Origin: a virus
Length of the DNA stretch: 21,086 nt
Reading direction: 5' to 3' (one strand)
IMG/VR virus record: IMGVR_UViG_3300030382_003503
Location: 1 to 21,086 of that record
The translations under genes were made by a program, and so were the position numbers. Position 1 is the stretch's first letter. Every line of letters starts with the position of its first letter. This document shows positions 1 through 6,097 of the stretch, piece after piece. The notes beneath the pieces were generated by a model. The model saw only the letters and a program-made list of their open reading frames with translations. It had not been told where the DNA came from and searched no databases.

Positions 1-402
1 CCCGCCGCCCTGTGAGCCGCCGCTGTTGCCGCCAGCGTTGCCACCGCCAGAGCCCCCCTGCGCCCCGTCGAGCATCACTAGGACACCGCCGAAGCCCTGC
101 AAAACGCATTCGGTCGAGTAGCGGTCATTCCCCGACTGGTCCTGCCACTTGCGGGTTTTCCATTTGCCTTCGACGTAGATCTTCGAACCTTTGCGCAGGA
201 AGCGTTCGGCAACGCCTACAAGCCCTTCCTGCAAGATGGCGACGGACACCCATTCGGTGTGTTCTTTCTGCTCACCAGTGTTCTTGTCCTTCCAGCGTTC
301 GGATACGGCAAGGCGTAGGTTCGCCACCCGCCCGCCGTTGTTGAAGCTGCGGATTTCGGGGTCGGCCCCGAGGTTGCCAATGAAGCTGCATTTATTGAGC
401 AT
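1..402 (-). CDS. ssb: Single-stranded DNA-binding protein (partial, C-terminus beyond window edge)
   Basis: The 134 codons present encode an OB-fold SSB. It opens MLNKCSFIGNLGADPEIR, followed by the typical RVANLRLAVSERWKDKNTGEQKEHTEWV block and an IYVEGKWKTRKWQDQSG strand, then a Gly/Ser/Asn-rich linker that runs off the left edge. SSBs coat single-stranded DNA during replication and recombination. The acidic C-terminal tip that binds partner proteins is not in the window. The start ATG (402-400) overlaps the last codons of the Rad52-like gene by 11 bases, so the two are probably translated together. Sequestered between recombination genes, it most likely serves phage recombination and replication. 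The family call is secure; only the C-terminus is unseen. Confidence 0.93.
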   Translation of the reverse strand, partial: MLNKCSFIGNLGADPEIRSFNNGGRVANLRLAVSERWKDKNTGEQKEHTEWVSVAILQEGLVGVAERFLRKGSKIYVEGKWKTRKWQDQSGNDRYSTECVLQGFGGVLVMLDGAQGGSGGGNAGGNSGGSQGGG

Positions 403-1069
403 CTGTGTTCTCCAGTTTCTTTGCTTCGTCCGCGACCCACTTCATCGCTCCGTCAAACTTGGCGGCGGGAAGGTCGCGTAGGTCTTTGATCTTTGACACG
501 CTCAACAAGCGGTCGGCAGGGAAGTTGAGGCTGTCCATGTAAGACGCCAGTTTCTCGCGCTGTTCATCGCTAAGGGTGGGCGGCGGCGGTGCCTGCTTCA
601 TGCTCGCCGTTTGCCCAGTCAGTCTAGCGAGCGCCTGTGCGAACATTTGCTGCGCCTCCGGCTTCCACTTGGCCCACTGCTTCTTGCTCTGCCAATCGCG
701 GCTTTCGCAGGGTGCCCAGACGTTGCCGAGGTCGTAGAGGTATCGTCCGATGCCCCACTTGACCGCAGCGCGCTTGAACGCATCGGACAGCCCGCCCTTT
801 TCGCCCTCTACTGCGGTGCTGCCAGCCCCGTCGCTTTTGGCAATCCAGTTGCCTTCACCGTCGAGGATCGACAGGGTGCAAATCACCCGCCCGCTCGCAG
901 TCTCGGTGTAGCTGTCCTGCCAGCCATACGCGCCGCAAACGTCGTCCAGGCGGTCCATGACATCGCGGGCATCGAGGTAGGCAAGCGCAAGCGCCTTTGT
1001 GCCGTCCTTGGTTACGGTCTGCGCCCGCCAGTGGATTGCCTCGGCGGGGAAAGGATCGGAAAGGTTCAT
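392..1069 (-). CDS. Rad52/22-like single-strand annealing protein
   Basis: 225 aa. The N-terminal half has the Rad52/Rad22 (Sak/DdrA-type) pattern: a YLDARDVMDRLDDVCGAYGWQ segment at residues 31-51 and the conserved KGGLSDAFKRAAVKWGIGRY helix at 91-110. The C-terminal part (about 145-225) is proline-rich and then charged, as in phage annealases whose tail is variable. Such proteins anneal complementary single strands in phage recombination, working with an SSB and an exonuclease; both are the adjacent genes. I chose ATG 1069 because it follows the upstream stop (1073-1071) by one base and has a GGGG-containing ribosome site; an in-frame ATG at 1123 would lie inside the exonuclease gene. The family assignment is by recognisable motif, not by search. 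Confidence 0.88.
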   Translation of the reverse strand: MNLSDPFPAEAIHWRAQTVTKDGTKALALAYLDARDVMDRLDDVCGAYGWQDSYTETASGRVICTLSILDGEGNWIAKSDGAGSTAVEGEKGGLSDAFKRAAVKWGIGRYLYDLGNVWAPCESRDWQSKKQWAKWKPEAQQMFAQALARLTGQTASMKQAPPPPTLSDEQREKLASYMDSLNFPADRLLSVSKIKDLRDLPAAKFDGAMKWVADEAKKLENTDAQ

Positions 1070-1070
1070 G

Positions 1071-1733
1071 CTAATACCCCACGGCTTCAAAGCGTTTGTG
1101 GATCTCGCGGACGGTTTCAACATCGCGCTTGCAGTAATCTGCTATCGTCTGATGCTCGCCATCCGCCCAAGCCTTCGCGACCATTGAGCCGTCGAAGTCT
1201 CCCTTGCCTTGCAACCCAAGGGCTTTGCAGAGATTATCCTGACTGATGCGGTCGCGCGGCCCTGCCCACGCCACCATCGTATCAAATACGCAATCATCCC
1301 ACGGCTTGGGCTGGCGAGGGAACGCCACGCTCGGCGGCAGCTTAACCCCAAGAATAATTGCCCGCCGCAGGATGAAGGGGATGTCGAAGCCGGTAATGTA
1401 GTGACCGACAATCTGGTTCATGCCCAGCTCGGGCAGAGCCGCAAAGAAGCTTTCGATGATAAGCTGCTCGCACTCTTCGGCTTCCGCATGAATGGCCTGT
1501 GCCTCGCCATCGCCAATCGCAAAACCAATCGTGCAGATATGGCCGTGCGCAGGATCGAAGCTGGTCTTGGCGACAATCTCTTCAGCCGCCGCGTCGCCAT
1601 TCTCCGCAATCCATTTGTCGATGCTCTCCTGCTTCTTGTAGCTGGCAGGGGCCTTGATGTTCTTGCGAACCTCGGCGCGGTATTCTGGCGACTGGTTCGG
1701 GATCGTCTCAATGTCGAGGTAGATCGTGTTCAT
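1071..1733 (-). CDS. DEDDy-type 3'-5' exonuclease (DNA polymerase B exonuclease-like)
   Basis: 220 aa, consisting of one exonuclease domain with no polymerase part. Motif Exo I is YLDIET (D7, E9), Exo II is GHYITGFDIPFILRRA (D117), and Exo III is YCKRDVETV (Y200, D204). These are the metal-binding acidic residues and the tyrosine of the DEDDy class. It matches the predicted 3'-5' exonucleases related to the proofreading domain of family B polymerases, found in many phages beside annealing proteins. It probably resects or trims DNA ends for the Rad52-like protein. Its ATG overlaps the stop of the small upstream membrane gene (ATGA, 1733-1730), and GGGGGTGA upstream is a plausible ribosome site. 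Polarity of digestion is inferred from the family. Confidence 0.85.
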   Translation of the reverse strand: MNTIYLDIETIPNQSPEYRAEVRKNIKAPASYKKQESIDKWIAENGDAAAEEIVAKTSFDPAHGHICTIGFAIGDGEAQAIHAEAEECEQLIIESFFAALPELGMNQIVGHYITGFDIPFILRRAIILGVKLPPSVAFPRQPKPWDDCVFDTMVAWAGPRDRISQDNLCKALGLQGKGDFDGSMVAKAWADGEHQTIADYCKRDVETVREIHKRFEAVGY

Positions 1734-1894
1734 GCCATCACCCCCATAAGGGCGGATAGAACACCGCAGACAAACCAGACGAACGCCACAGCGGCTCCCA
1801 GAGCGGACAACCGAAGTCGCCCAAGTCTTTCCGCGCTGTCACTCACCAGCATGGTCAGAAGACCGAGAACGAAATACTCGAAGTAACCCATCAT
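1730..1894 (-). CDS. Small hydrophobic protein, probably two membrane segments
   Basis: 54 aa. Residues about 3-17 (GYFEYFVLGLLTMLV) and 31-51 (SALGAAVAFVWFVCGVLSALM) are hydrophobic, separated by a short charged loop with several arginines, so an inner-membrane hairpin is likely. I do not recognise a family. The start at 1894 (or the next codon, also ATG) is preceded by AGGAGG. It overlaps both neighbours by ATGA, which shows it is a genuine member of the leftward operon. Its place among recombination genes gives no clear role; superinfection exclusion or membrane anchoring would be guesses. Confidence 0.72.
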   Translation of the reverse strand: MMGYFEYFVLGLLTMLVSDSAERLGRLRLSALGAAVAFVWFVCGVLSALMGVMA

Positions 1895-2184
1895 GCTGCC
1901 TCCTCTTGATGAGCGGGCTCGCCTAGGGCTTCGACGATGGCGTCCTCGATCCCGCACTCAATGCACTCGTCAAGCGTGAGCTTCTTCGCCGCCTTTTCCA
2001 GCGCCGCTAGTATCTTCGGCACGGCGGCGATTAGGCGAATATCAGCGACAATCTCCCGCCCTGATCCGCAGATTGGGTTGATCTCGAACACACAGTGCGG
2101 CGTGGTTATCCATCCACCCATATCAGGGCCACCATCCCAATTGCCCTCTAGGTCCCACTGCTTAGGGGTGCCATGCTCGCTCAT
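1891..2184 (-). CDS. Conserved phage protein of unknown function
   Basis: 97 aa. The middle segment, GREIVADIRLIAAVPKILAALEKAAKKL, is of the kind found near the end of many small phage proteins ('ADARLIAAAPELLAAL'), and is followed by an acidic cysteine-containing tail (LDECIECGIEDAIVEAL). The N-terminal half is Trp/Gly-rich and includes CVFEINPICGSG, perhaps a small beta fold. No enzymatic motif is visible. The start overlaps the previous stop (ATGA, 2184-2181), and its stop overlaps the next start in the same way. It is likely part of the same polycistronic early transcript. Function unknown. Confidence 0.75.
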   Translation of the reverse strand: MSEHGTPKQWDLEGNWDGGPDMGGWITTPHCVFEINPICGSGREIVADIRLIAAVPKILAALEKAAKKLTLDECIECGIEDAIVEALGEPAHQEEAA

Positions 2185-2357
2185 GCCGCCACCTGCACGG
2201 TGGGTTGCTGCTGTGCGTTAGCAAGGGCTTCCGATACGGTGGCACCGATGCCGCTGCGACCGTCGCGAAGTTGCACGGAAAAGCGGCCTTCGAGGTAATA
2301 GCGCACCTGATAGATGCCCGCCTCGATCATCGCTTGCGATAATGTGGGGTCGTTCAT
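2181..2357 (-). CDS. Small protein, first gene of leftward operon
   Basis: 58 aa, beginning MNDPTLSQAMIEAGIYQVRYYLEGRFSVQLRDGRSG. It could form a small alpha/beta fold in which an amphipathic helix precedes two strands; no known family is recognised. I prefer ATG 2357 over an ATG 39 bases upstream because AAGGAG sits five bases before it and because the longer version would start upstream of the likely transcription start. It is the promoter-proximal gene of the leftward early operon and overlaps the next gene by ATGA. Confidence 0.72.
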   Translation of the reverse strand: MNDPTLSQAMIEAGIYQVRYYLEGRFSVQLRDGRSGIGATVSEALANAQQQPTVQVAA

Positions 2358-2380
2358 AACCACTCCTTGTGTCGCCACAG

Positions 2381-2409
2381 TTTGTATTGAACACATTGCG
2401 GCGGGTCAA
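2381..2409 (-). promoter_or_regulatory. Probable leftward early promoter
   Basis: Reading the minus strand, TTGACC (2409-2404) and TACAAA (2386-2381) are separated by 17 bases. Five of six and four of six bases match the sigma-70 consensus. Transcription would start near 2374, leaving a leader of about 17 bases before the first gene at 2357. The same -10 hexamer occurs in the candidate promoter at 5447-5475. Strength and use are inferred. Confidence 0.6.
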
Positions 2410-2492
2410 CACCTAATTTGCGCAACCGTTATTTTTTCACCGCAGACCATTTTCCGCTTGCACCGCCCGCTTGTTTTGCCTACACGGGGGGA
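2387..2492. promoter_or_regulatory. Divergent control region between leftward operon and Cro-like gene
   Basis: The two early gene sets diverge from this AT-richer gap. It holds a perfect 8-bp palindrome TTGCGCAA at 2418-2425, and two related heptamers TGAACAC (2388-2394) and TCAACAC (2406-2412) spaced 18 bp apart across the leftward -35. These are candidates for operators of the adjacent 72-aa regulator. A rightward promoter is not obvious; TTGCAC followed after 17 bases by TACACG is a weak candidate. Operator identity is speculative. Confidence 0.35.
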
Positions 2493-2711
2493 ATGAAACC
2501 TAGCGAACGCCTGCTAGCCTATATCAAGGCTGCAAACATCACAAAGGCTGAAATGGCCCGCCGATGCGGGTATGATGCCGGAAACTTTCACCGCGTAGTT
2601 CACGGAAACTCGCGCCCTTCACTGCCGATGGCTGCGGCGATAGAGCGCGAGACGGGAGGGCTTGTCAAGGCTGTCTCCTGGGTGGGGCGCAATACGGGAG
2701 ACACGAAATGA
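2493..2711 (+). CDS. Cro/CI-like helix-turn-helix regulator
   Basis: 72 aa. MKPSERLLAYIKAANITKAEMARRCGYDAGNFHRVVHGNSRPSL has the layout of a small lambda-repressor-like domain: a first helix, then the HTH pair (ITKAEMARRCGY followed by the recognition helix DAGNFHRVVHG) and a further helix (MAAAIERETGG). No dimerisation or cleavage domain is present, so it is Cro-like in size. ATG 2493 is preceded by GGGGGGA; an in-frame ATG 75 bases upstream lacks a ribosome site and lies in the promoter region. As the first gene of the rightward arm facing the leftward operon, it probably controls the divergent promoters. It overlaps the next gene by ATGA. Confidence 0.8.
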   Translation: MKPSERLLAYIKAANITKAEMARRCGYDAGNFHRVVHGNSRPSLPMAAAIERETGGLVKAVSWVGRNTGDTK

Positions 2712-2863
2712 CATCCGCTATTTTTCTCATAGTCATCGCAGCATCGTTCTGGCTGCTGATGTTCGCCATTTTCTCGCTGGCTGAGGCATACAATCCCGAT
2801 GGCGCATTTTCGCAGGGCGCGGAAGAGCGTCCCGATTACCCGTATAGCCGGAAGGATGTGTGA
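2708..2863 (+). CDS. Small single-span membrane protein
   Basis: 51 aa. Residues 4-25 (AIFLIVIAASFWLLMFAIFSLA) form one clear transmembrane helix at the N-terminus, followed by a short polar tail rich in acidic, tyrosine and proline residues. There is no lipobox or cleavage signal, so it should be anchored in the inner membrane with a short tail on one side. It starts within ATGA shared with the regulator stop and ends in TGATG shared with the next start, both typical of genuine coupled genes. Function is not recognisable. Confidence 0.68.
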   Translation: MTSAIFLIVIAASFWLLMFAIFSLAEAYNPDGAFSQGAEERPDYPYSRKDV

Positions 2864-3126
2864 TGGCCGATTGGCAGAAAGGCGATCTGGCGCTTAGCAC
2901 ACACAACTGGGAGCAGCGCGACCGGAACGGCACGGCACCGGACGCAGGGGCGGTCCATGAGGTTGTAGCCTCATATACCGATGATTGCGGCACATTCCTT
3001 ATCTTCGGGGACTGGCCCCACAGTGACTGGCGAGCGTCCTTCTTCCGCAAAGTCACTCCCCCCAAGGCAGACAAGTTCGACCGCGAAGTCATCGACCTCA
3101 TGAACCGCAAGACGGTGGAGGCGTAA
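2863..3126 (+). CDS. Phage protein of unknown function
   Basis: 87 aa, beginning MADWQKGDLAL. The middle (AVHEVVASYTDDCGTFLIFGDWP) suggests a small beta-barrel of the type found in phage proteins that regulate or bind nucleic acid, and the end (FRKVTPPKADKFDREVIDLM) is a conserved-looking helix. No catalytic motif is seen. The ATG shares one base with the preceding stop, and GGAAGGA lies upstream; a GTG one codon earlier is a less likely start. The gene lies in the early rightward operon, one base before the DnaA-domain gene. Function unknown. Confidence 0.72.
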   Translation: MADWQKGDLALSTHNWEQRDRNGTAPDAGAVHEVVASYTDDCGTFLIFGDWPHSDWRASFFRKVTPPKADKFDREVIDLMNRKTVEA

Positions 3127-3127
3127 G

Positions 3128-3712
3128 ATGGCGACCCAATACGCAATGCCGGAAACGCGGGCACACCGCGCCGAAACCAATGCGATCCGCAAAGCGCATG
3201 TTGAGCAGCGCCAGCACGACGCCGATTTTCTCCGTTCGCTTTGGGCAACCTACCCTGAGCGCAAGCCAGAGAATTACCGTCCAGCCACGACACCGGACTT
3301 CGCCTGGATCAAGGACAAGAAGCCCGAGGAAACCCCCGGCACGCCGGAATACACGGCACTGCAACAGGCGCACCGCGAACGCGTAGCTGCTTATGCCGCC
3401 GCCTTCCGCAAGGATATGCCTACCGGCGTAGCCATCGTCAAAACGGTTGCCGACTGGTTCAACCTGCGCCCCGAAGACATCAAGGGCCGCTCGCGTAAAG
3501 GTTACGTTGTCTCCGCTCGCATGGTGGCCATTCGCCTTCTTCGCGAGGTCAAGTGGTCCAACGGGCAGTCCCGGTTTTCGTATCCGCAAATCGGCTCGAT
3601 GGTCGGCGGGCGCGATCACAGCACCGTCATTCACGCGATTACCGTCTTCGATGACCGCGCTCGCAGATACGGCGAAATGACCGAAGCATATGAGGCGCTC
3701 AAGGATGCGTGA
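3128..3712 (+). CDS. Protein with DnaA C-terminal (domain IV) DNA-binding domain
   Basis: 194 aa. Residues about 101-180 match DnaA domain IV: VAIVKTVADWFNLRPEDIKGRS, then VVSARMVAIRLLRE, then SYPQIGSMVG and the hallmark GGRDHSTVIHA (160-170), which in DnaA contacts the DnaA box. The AAA+ ATPase domain is absent (a full DnaA is about 450-500 aa). In its place is a charged, proline-containing N-terminal stretch of 100 residues. It could bind DnaA-box-like sites at the phage or host origin, or act as a regulator. It is encoded just before a nuclease and a replication protein, which favours a role in replication. A purine-rich site precedes ATG 3128, one base after the previous stop. Binding specificity is unknown. 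Confidence 0.85.
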   Translation: MATQYAMPETRAHRAETNAIRKAHVEQRQHDADFLRSLWATYPERKPENYRPATTPDFAWIKDKKPEETPGTPEYTALQQAHRERVAAYAAAFRKDMPTGVAIVKTVADWFNLRPEDIKGRSRKGYVVSARMVAIRLLREVKWSNGQSRFSYPQIGSMVGGRDHSTVIHAITVFDDRARRYGEMTEAYEALKDA

Positions 3713-4064
3713 AGAGACGCGCCTGCAACGCGGCATTCGCCACTACCTCCAAGTGCGGGGCTTCCGCTCAGTTGCCGTGCCCAACGGGGCGACACTGGCG
3801 GGCAATGCCAAGCAGCGCGCGATCCAGATGGCGAACCTCAAACGCGACGGCCTGACGGTCGGCTTCCCCGACCTAATCGTGTTCGGCCCCGACCGCATCG
3901 GTTTCATCGAGGTGAAGCTGGAGGGCGAATACGCGACCGACAAGCAGATGGAGGTGGAGGACTGGCTCACAAGCTGGGCCGGTCAATCCTACGCCGTCTG
4001 CCGGTCGCTGGAGGACGTGAAAGACACTCTAGACGCATGGGGGTGGGGCAATGGCCAATCGTGA
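3705..4064 (+). CDS. VRR-NUC domain nuclease
   Basis: 119 aa, nearly all one VRR-NUC (PD-(D/E)XK-type) domain. Visible elements are the N-terminal E4 in MREETRLQRGIRHYL, the VPNGATLAGNAKQR loop, the GFPDLIVF motif with the first catalytic Asp, IEVKLEG with the E-x-K pair, and the trailing DKQMEVE with Gln. Stand-alone domains of this family in phages are thought to be structure-specific nucleases or Holliday-junction processing enzymes. ATG 3705 overlaps the upstream stop by eight bases; an ATG at 3690 has no ribosome site. It overlaps the replication protein gene by 14 bases. The exact DNA substrate is not predictable. Confidence 0.86.
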   Translation: MREETRLQRGIRHYLQVRGFRSVAVPNGATLAGNAKQRAIQMANLKRDGLTVGFPDLIVFGPDRIGFIEVKLEGEYATDKQMEVEDWLTSWAGQSYAVCRSLEDVKDTLDAWGWGNGQS

Positions 4065-5031
4065 CCCGAAGTATCGCTGGTTTCGCACCTACGCGGACAT
4101 TGTAGACAACGCCCGTATCCGCCTTCTGGCTTTTGAGGATCGCTGGCACTTCGTGGCCCTCTGCGCCCTTAAGTGCAACGGGATGCTGGAAGATGGTAAC
4201 GATCCCCTGCTGGAGCGGAAAATTGCGCTAAAGCTGGGCGTGCAGTTGCGTGAACTGGACGAAATCAAACGCCGCCTGATGGAGGTTGGCCTCATCGACG
4301 AGGGCTTTGCCCCTATTAAGTGGGAGATGCGTCAGCACCGGAAAGCAGACCTGCCTGAGGGCGAGGATCTGGGGGCCTATAGGGGCTACGTCTACTTCAT
4401 CTCTGATGACAACCGCAAGACGGTCAAGATTGGCTACTCAAAGAACCCTTGGGCGAGGGTTAAAGACCTCCAGACGGGGCGCACGGCCAAACTTTCGGTA
4501 GTTGCTACGCTGAGGACTACGGAAGTTAGCGAAAACGATATTCACTCCATCTTCGACGACGAGCGCCAGTCTGGTGAGTGGTTTGTCTTTTCGCCGAGAA
4601 TTGAGGCACTTATTCAAGCCATCAAGGGCAAGAAGGTGCGCGATGCTGGATGCGTAGCTGACTACGTTAGTGGCTACGTAGCTACTACGAAAGATACAGA
4701 TACAGATACAGATACAGATACAGAAGTATTAGAACCTAAAGGTTCTTGCGCATCTGACGATGCACTCAAGCCGGAGCATATTTGTGAGAAGTGGAATGAG
4801 GTTGCCCCCACCATCGGCAAGCCCAGCATCCGCAAGCTTACTCCCGAGCGCCGCCAGCTTCTCAAGGCCCGCATAGCCCAAAACGACCTCGATGACTTCG
4901 TGGCGGTTTTCGCGGCCATCAAGGCTTCGCCGTTCCTGCGGGGCGACACTGGCTGGCGGGGCTGCAATTTCGATTGGGTCTTCAAGAAGGCCAATTTCCA
5001 GAAAATCTTGGAAGGAAACTACAATGGGTAA
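4051..5031 (+). CDS. Phage replication initiation-like protein with embedded T5orf172 (GIY-YIG-like) domain
   Basis: 326 aa in three parts. Residues 1-100 (RWFRTYADIVDNARIRLLAFEDRWHFVAL then LGVQLRELDEIKRRLMEVGLID) resemble the winged-helix N-terminus of phage replisome organisers. Residues about 111-190 (GYVYFISDD, VKIGYSKNPWARVKDLQTG, SGEWFVF) match the T5orf172/MUG113 domain of the GIY-YIG superfamily. Residues 240-326 (ICEKWNEVAP, RRQLLKARI, SPFLRGDTGWRGCNFDWVFKKANFQKILEG) are the common C-terminus of such replication proteins. A low-complexity linker with five Asp-Thr pairs (215-224) joins the last two. Homologues that I know of usually lack the middle domain, so this looks like an insertion. 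It overlaps genes on both sides. Replication role is inferred from the two ends and the neighbours. Confidence 0.78.
   Translation: MANRDPKYRWFRTYADIVDNARIRLLAFEDRWHFVALCALKCNGMLEDGNDPLLERKIALKLGVQLRELDEIKRRLMEVGLIDEGFAPIKWEMRQHRKADLPEGEDLGAYRGYVYFISDDNRKTVKIGYSKNPWARVKDLQTGRTAKLSVVATLRTTEVSENDIHSIFDDERQSGEWFVFSPRIEALIQAIKGKKVRDAGCVADYVSGYVATTKDTDTDTDTDTEVLEPKGSCASDDALKPEHICEKWNEVAPTIGKPSIRKLTPERRQLLKARIAQNDLDDFVAVFAAIKASPFLRGDTGWRGCNFDWVFKKANFQKILEGNYNG
4651..4746. other. Origin-like repeat and palindrome cluster inside the replication gene
   Basis: Within 96 bases lie a perfect 10-bp palindrome GCTACGTAGC (4673-4682), with related CTACG/GTAGC copies from 4654 on, five tandem copies of GATACA (4693-4722), and an inverted repeat AGAACCT-AA-AGGTTCT (4731-4746). 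The segment is more AT-rich than its surroundings. Lambda places iterons and an AT-rich element inside gene O in a similar position, so this is a candidate replication origin. The bases are seen directly; origin function is inferred. Confidence 0.4.
4693..4722 (+). repeat. Tandem GATACA hexamer repeat, five copies
   Basis: Five exact, uninterrupted GATACA units, in frame, encode (Asp-Thr)5 in the linker of the replication protein. Because the unit is six bases, gain or loss of a copy would change the linker by two residues without breaking the frame. Confidence 0.95.
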
Positions 5032-5233
5032 TCCGTTGAGCGAGGGCGCGCTGGCGGCTGCAAGGCCGCAGATTGGTAGCGAGGGGATCGAGGCTTACGC
5101 GGCTGAGATGAACGCGGCGCACCCCGACGCGCCCGTTCGGTGGTCGGTTGGCCCTGGCATGAATGCTGCGGGCAAGCGCGTCGAGTGCCTGCTGCATGTC
5201 ACCTGGAAGCGCAGTGGTCTGAAGGCGTGGTGA
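5024..5233 (+). CDS. Small protein of unknown function
   Basis: 69 aa, beginning MGNPLSEGALAAARPQIG. An alanine-rich helix (about 8-33) is followed by a stretch that could form beta strands (VRWSVGPGM, RVECLLHVTWKRSG). No family recognised. ATG 5024 overlaps the stop of the replication gene by eight bases, and GGAAGGA lies eight bases upstream, so translational coupling is likely. It directly abuts the next small gene. Function unknown; early expression is implied by position. Confidence 0.65.
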   Translation: MGNPLSEGALAAARPQIGSEGIEAYAAEMNAAHPDAPVRWSVGPGMNAAGKRVECLLHVTWKRSGLKAW

Positions 5234-5446
5234 ATGCCCCGGCAGACCATACCGGCACCCGGCTACACCCGCATATCCGGCAACCGCGCCCCACCCAAAG
5301 CATGGGGCGAAAAGCTGTGGGTGCAAATTCGTGGCGACGGAGTGACCGCTGGCTGGGTGGACGTGGTGCCTTGGCTGGTAAAGGATTGCCGTTGGATACA
5401 CGACGGAACAGCGGGGGATATTGTGGCGGTAAAGCGCGTCGAATGA
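5234..5446 (+). CDS. Small protein of unknown function
   Basis: 70 aa, beginning MPRQTIPAPGYTRISGNRAPPKAWGEKLWVQIRGDGVTAGWVDVVPW. The WVQIRGDGVTAGWVDV and GDIVAVKRVE stretches look like strands of a small beta-barrel. No catalytic motif or known family is evident. The ATG follows the preceding TGA without a gap, so reinitiation is likely. It is the last gene before the 93-base gap with the HNH promoter and leader. Confidence 0.65.
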   Translation: MPRQTIPAPGYTRISGNRAPPKAWGEKLWVQIRGDGVTAGWVDVVPWLVKDCRWIHDGTAGDIVAVKRVE

Positions 5447-5475
5447 TTGGTTTTGTTCGCGTTTTGTGCTACAAA
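5447..5475 (+). promoter_or_regulatory. Possible promoter for the HNH gene
   Basis: TTGGTT (5447-5452) and TACAAA (5470-5475) are spaced by 17 bases, matching four of six bases of each sigma-70 hexamer. It begins directly after the stop of the previous gene and lies about 65 bases before the HNH start. Use in vivo is inferred. Confidence 0.45.
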
Positions 5476-5479
5476 ATTC

Positions 5480-5512
5480 GGGCCGCAATGGTGCGTCAAC
5501 ACCACGCGGCCC
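5480..5512 (+). promoter_or_regulatory. Leader hairpin upstream of HNH endonuclease
   Basis: GGGCCGC (5480-5486) pairs with GCGGCCC (5506-5512), and inside it GGTG (5490-5493) pairs with CACC (5500-5503) around a six-base loop, separated by a small internal loop. Without a following T-run it does not look like a terminator. It would lie at the very start of a transcript from 5447-5475, so it may stabilise the mRNA or bind a regulator. Confidence 0.5.
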
Positions 5513-5539
5513 TGACCAACACGATCAAGGAGCGATCGC

Positions 5540-6097
5540 ATGGCTAAGTTCGTTGAACTACCCGACTTGGAATATCTGCGTCAAGCGCTGGACTACAATC
5601 CGGCGACTGGCAAGTTTACTTGGCTCACTCGGCCCGTGGAGCAGTTTGCTAGCGCGCGAGCGGCCAATTCTTGTAACAGCCGCACTGCCGGTAAAGAGGC
5701 TTTCACCGCGTTTGCCGAGACCCATGGCTATGTAGGTAGGATTGGTGGCCAGCAGTATGTTGCGCACCGGATAGCCTTTTACATGGGCACCGGGCAGCGT
5801 CCTGAGGGCGAAATCGATCACATTAACGGCGACCGTCGGGACAACCGTTTGGCCAATTTGCGGAGCGTCTCTCACGCTATCAATGCGCGCAACAGGGCGC
5901 GTAACAGGAACAGTAAGCACCCCGCCCACGGCGTTTATCATCGAGGTAGTCGCTGGGTGGCGCAAATCAAAGTCGATGGCCGACCCCTCACAATCGGTTC
6001 TTTTCTGACCTGCGAAGAGGCGATGGCTGCGCGCGTGGGGGCAGAAAGGGTTTTGGGCTTCCACCCAAACCATGGCCGTAAGCCCCGCAATGGCTGA
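5540..6097 (+). CDS. HNH endonuclease with C-terminal AP2 domain (homing-type)
   Basis: 185 aa. The HNH core is AHRIAF (75-80), EIDHINGDRRDNRLANLR (91-108), with H94 and the following N residues in the usual places. A C-terminal AP2-like DNA-binding domain follows (GVYHRGSRWVAQIKVDGRPLTIGSF, about 131-155, and the EEAMAARVGAERVLG helix). This arrangement is typical of free-standing phage homing endonucleases that cut related genomes lacking the gene. AAGGAG precedes ATG 5540 by seven bases. It has its own candidate promoter and structured leader, as expected for an inserted selfish gene. It overlaps the next gene by eight bases. Confidence 0.9.
   Translation: MAKFVELPDLEYLRQALDYNPATGKFTWLTRPVEQFASARAANSCNSRTAGKEAFTAFAETHGYVGRIGGQQYVAHRIAFYMGTGQRPEGEIDHINGDRRDNRLANLRSVSHAINARNRARNRNSKHPAHGVYHRGSRWVAQIKVDGRPLTIGSFLTCEEAMAARVGAERVLGFHPNHGRKPRNG

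Noticed and set aside
1209-1886. A 225-codon plus-strand frame opposite the exonuclease gene
   Set aside because: It is the shadow of a secure exonuclease gene, crosses the small membrane gene, and shows no family features.
2106-2114. TTATCCATC as a DnaA box
   Set aside because: It matches only seven of nine positions, is single, and lies inside a coding region of the leftward operon, so it is probably fortuitous.
3098-3736. A 212-codon minus-strand frame over the DnaA-domain gene
   Set aside because: The plus strand encodes a clear DnaA domain IV; the antisense product is unremarkable.
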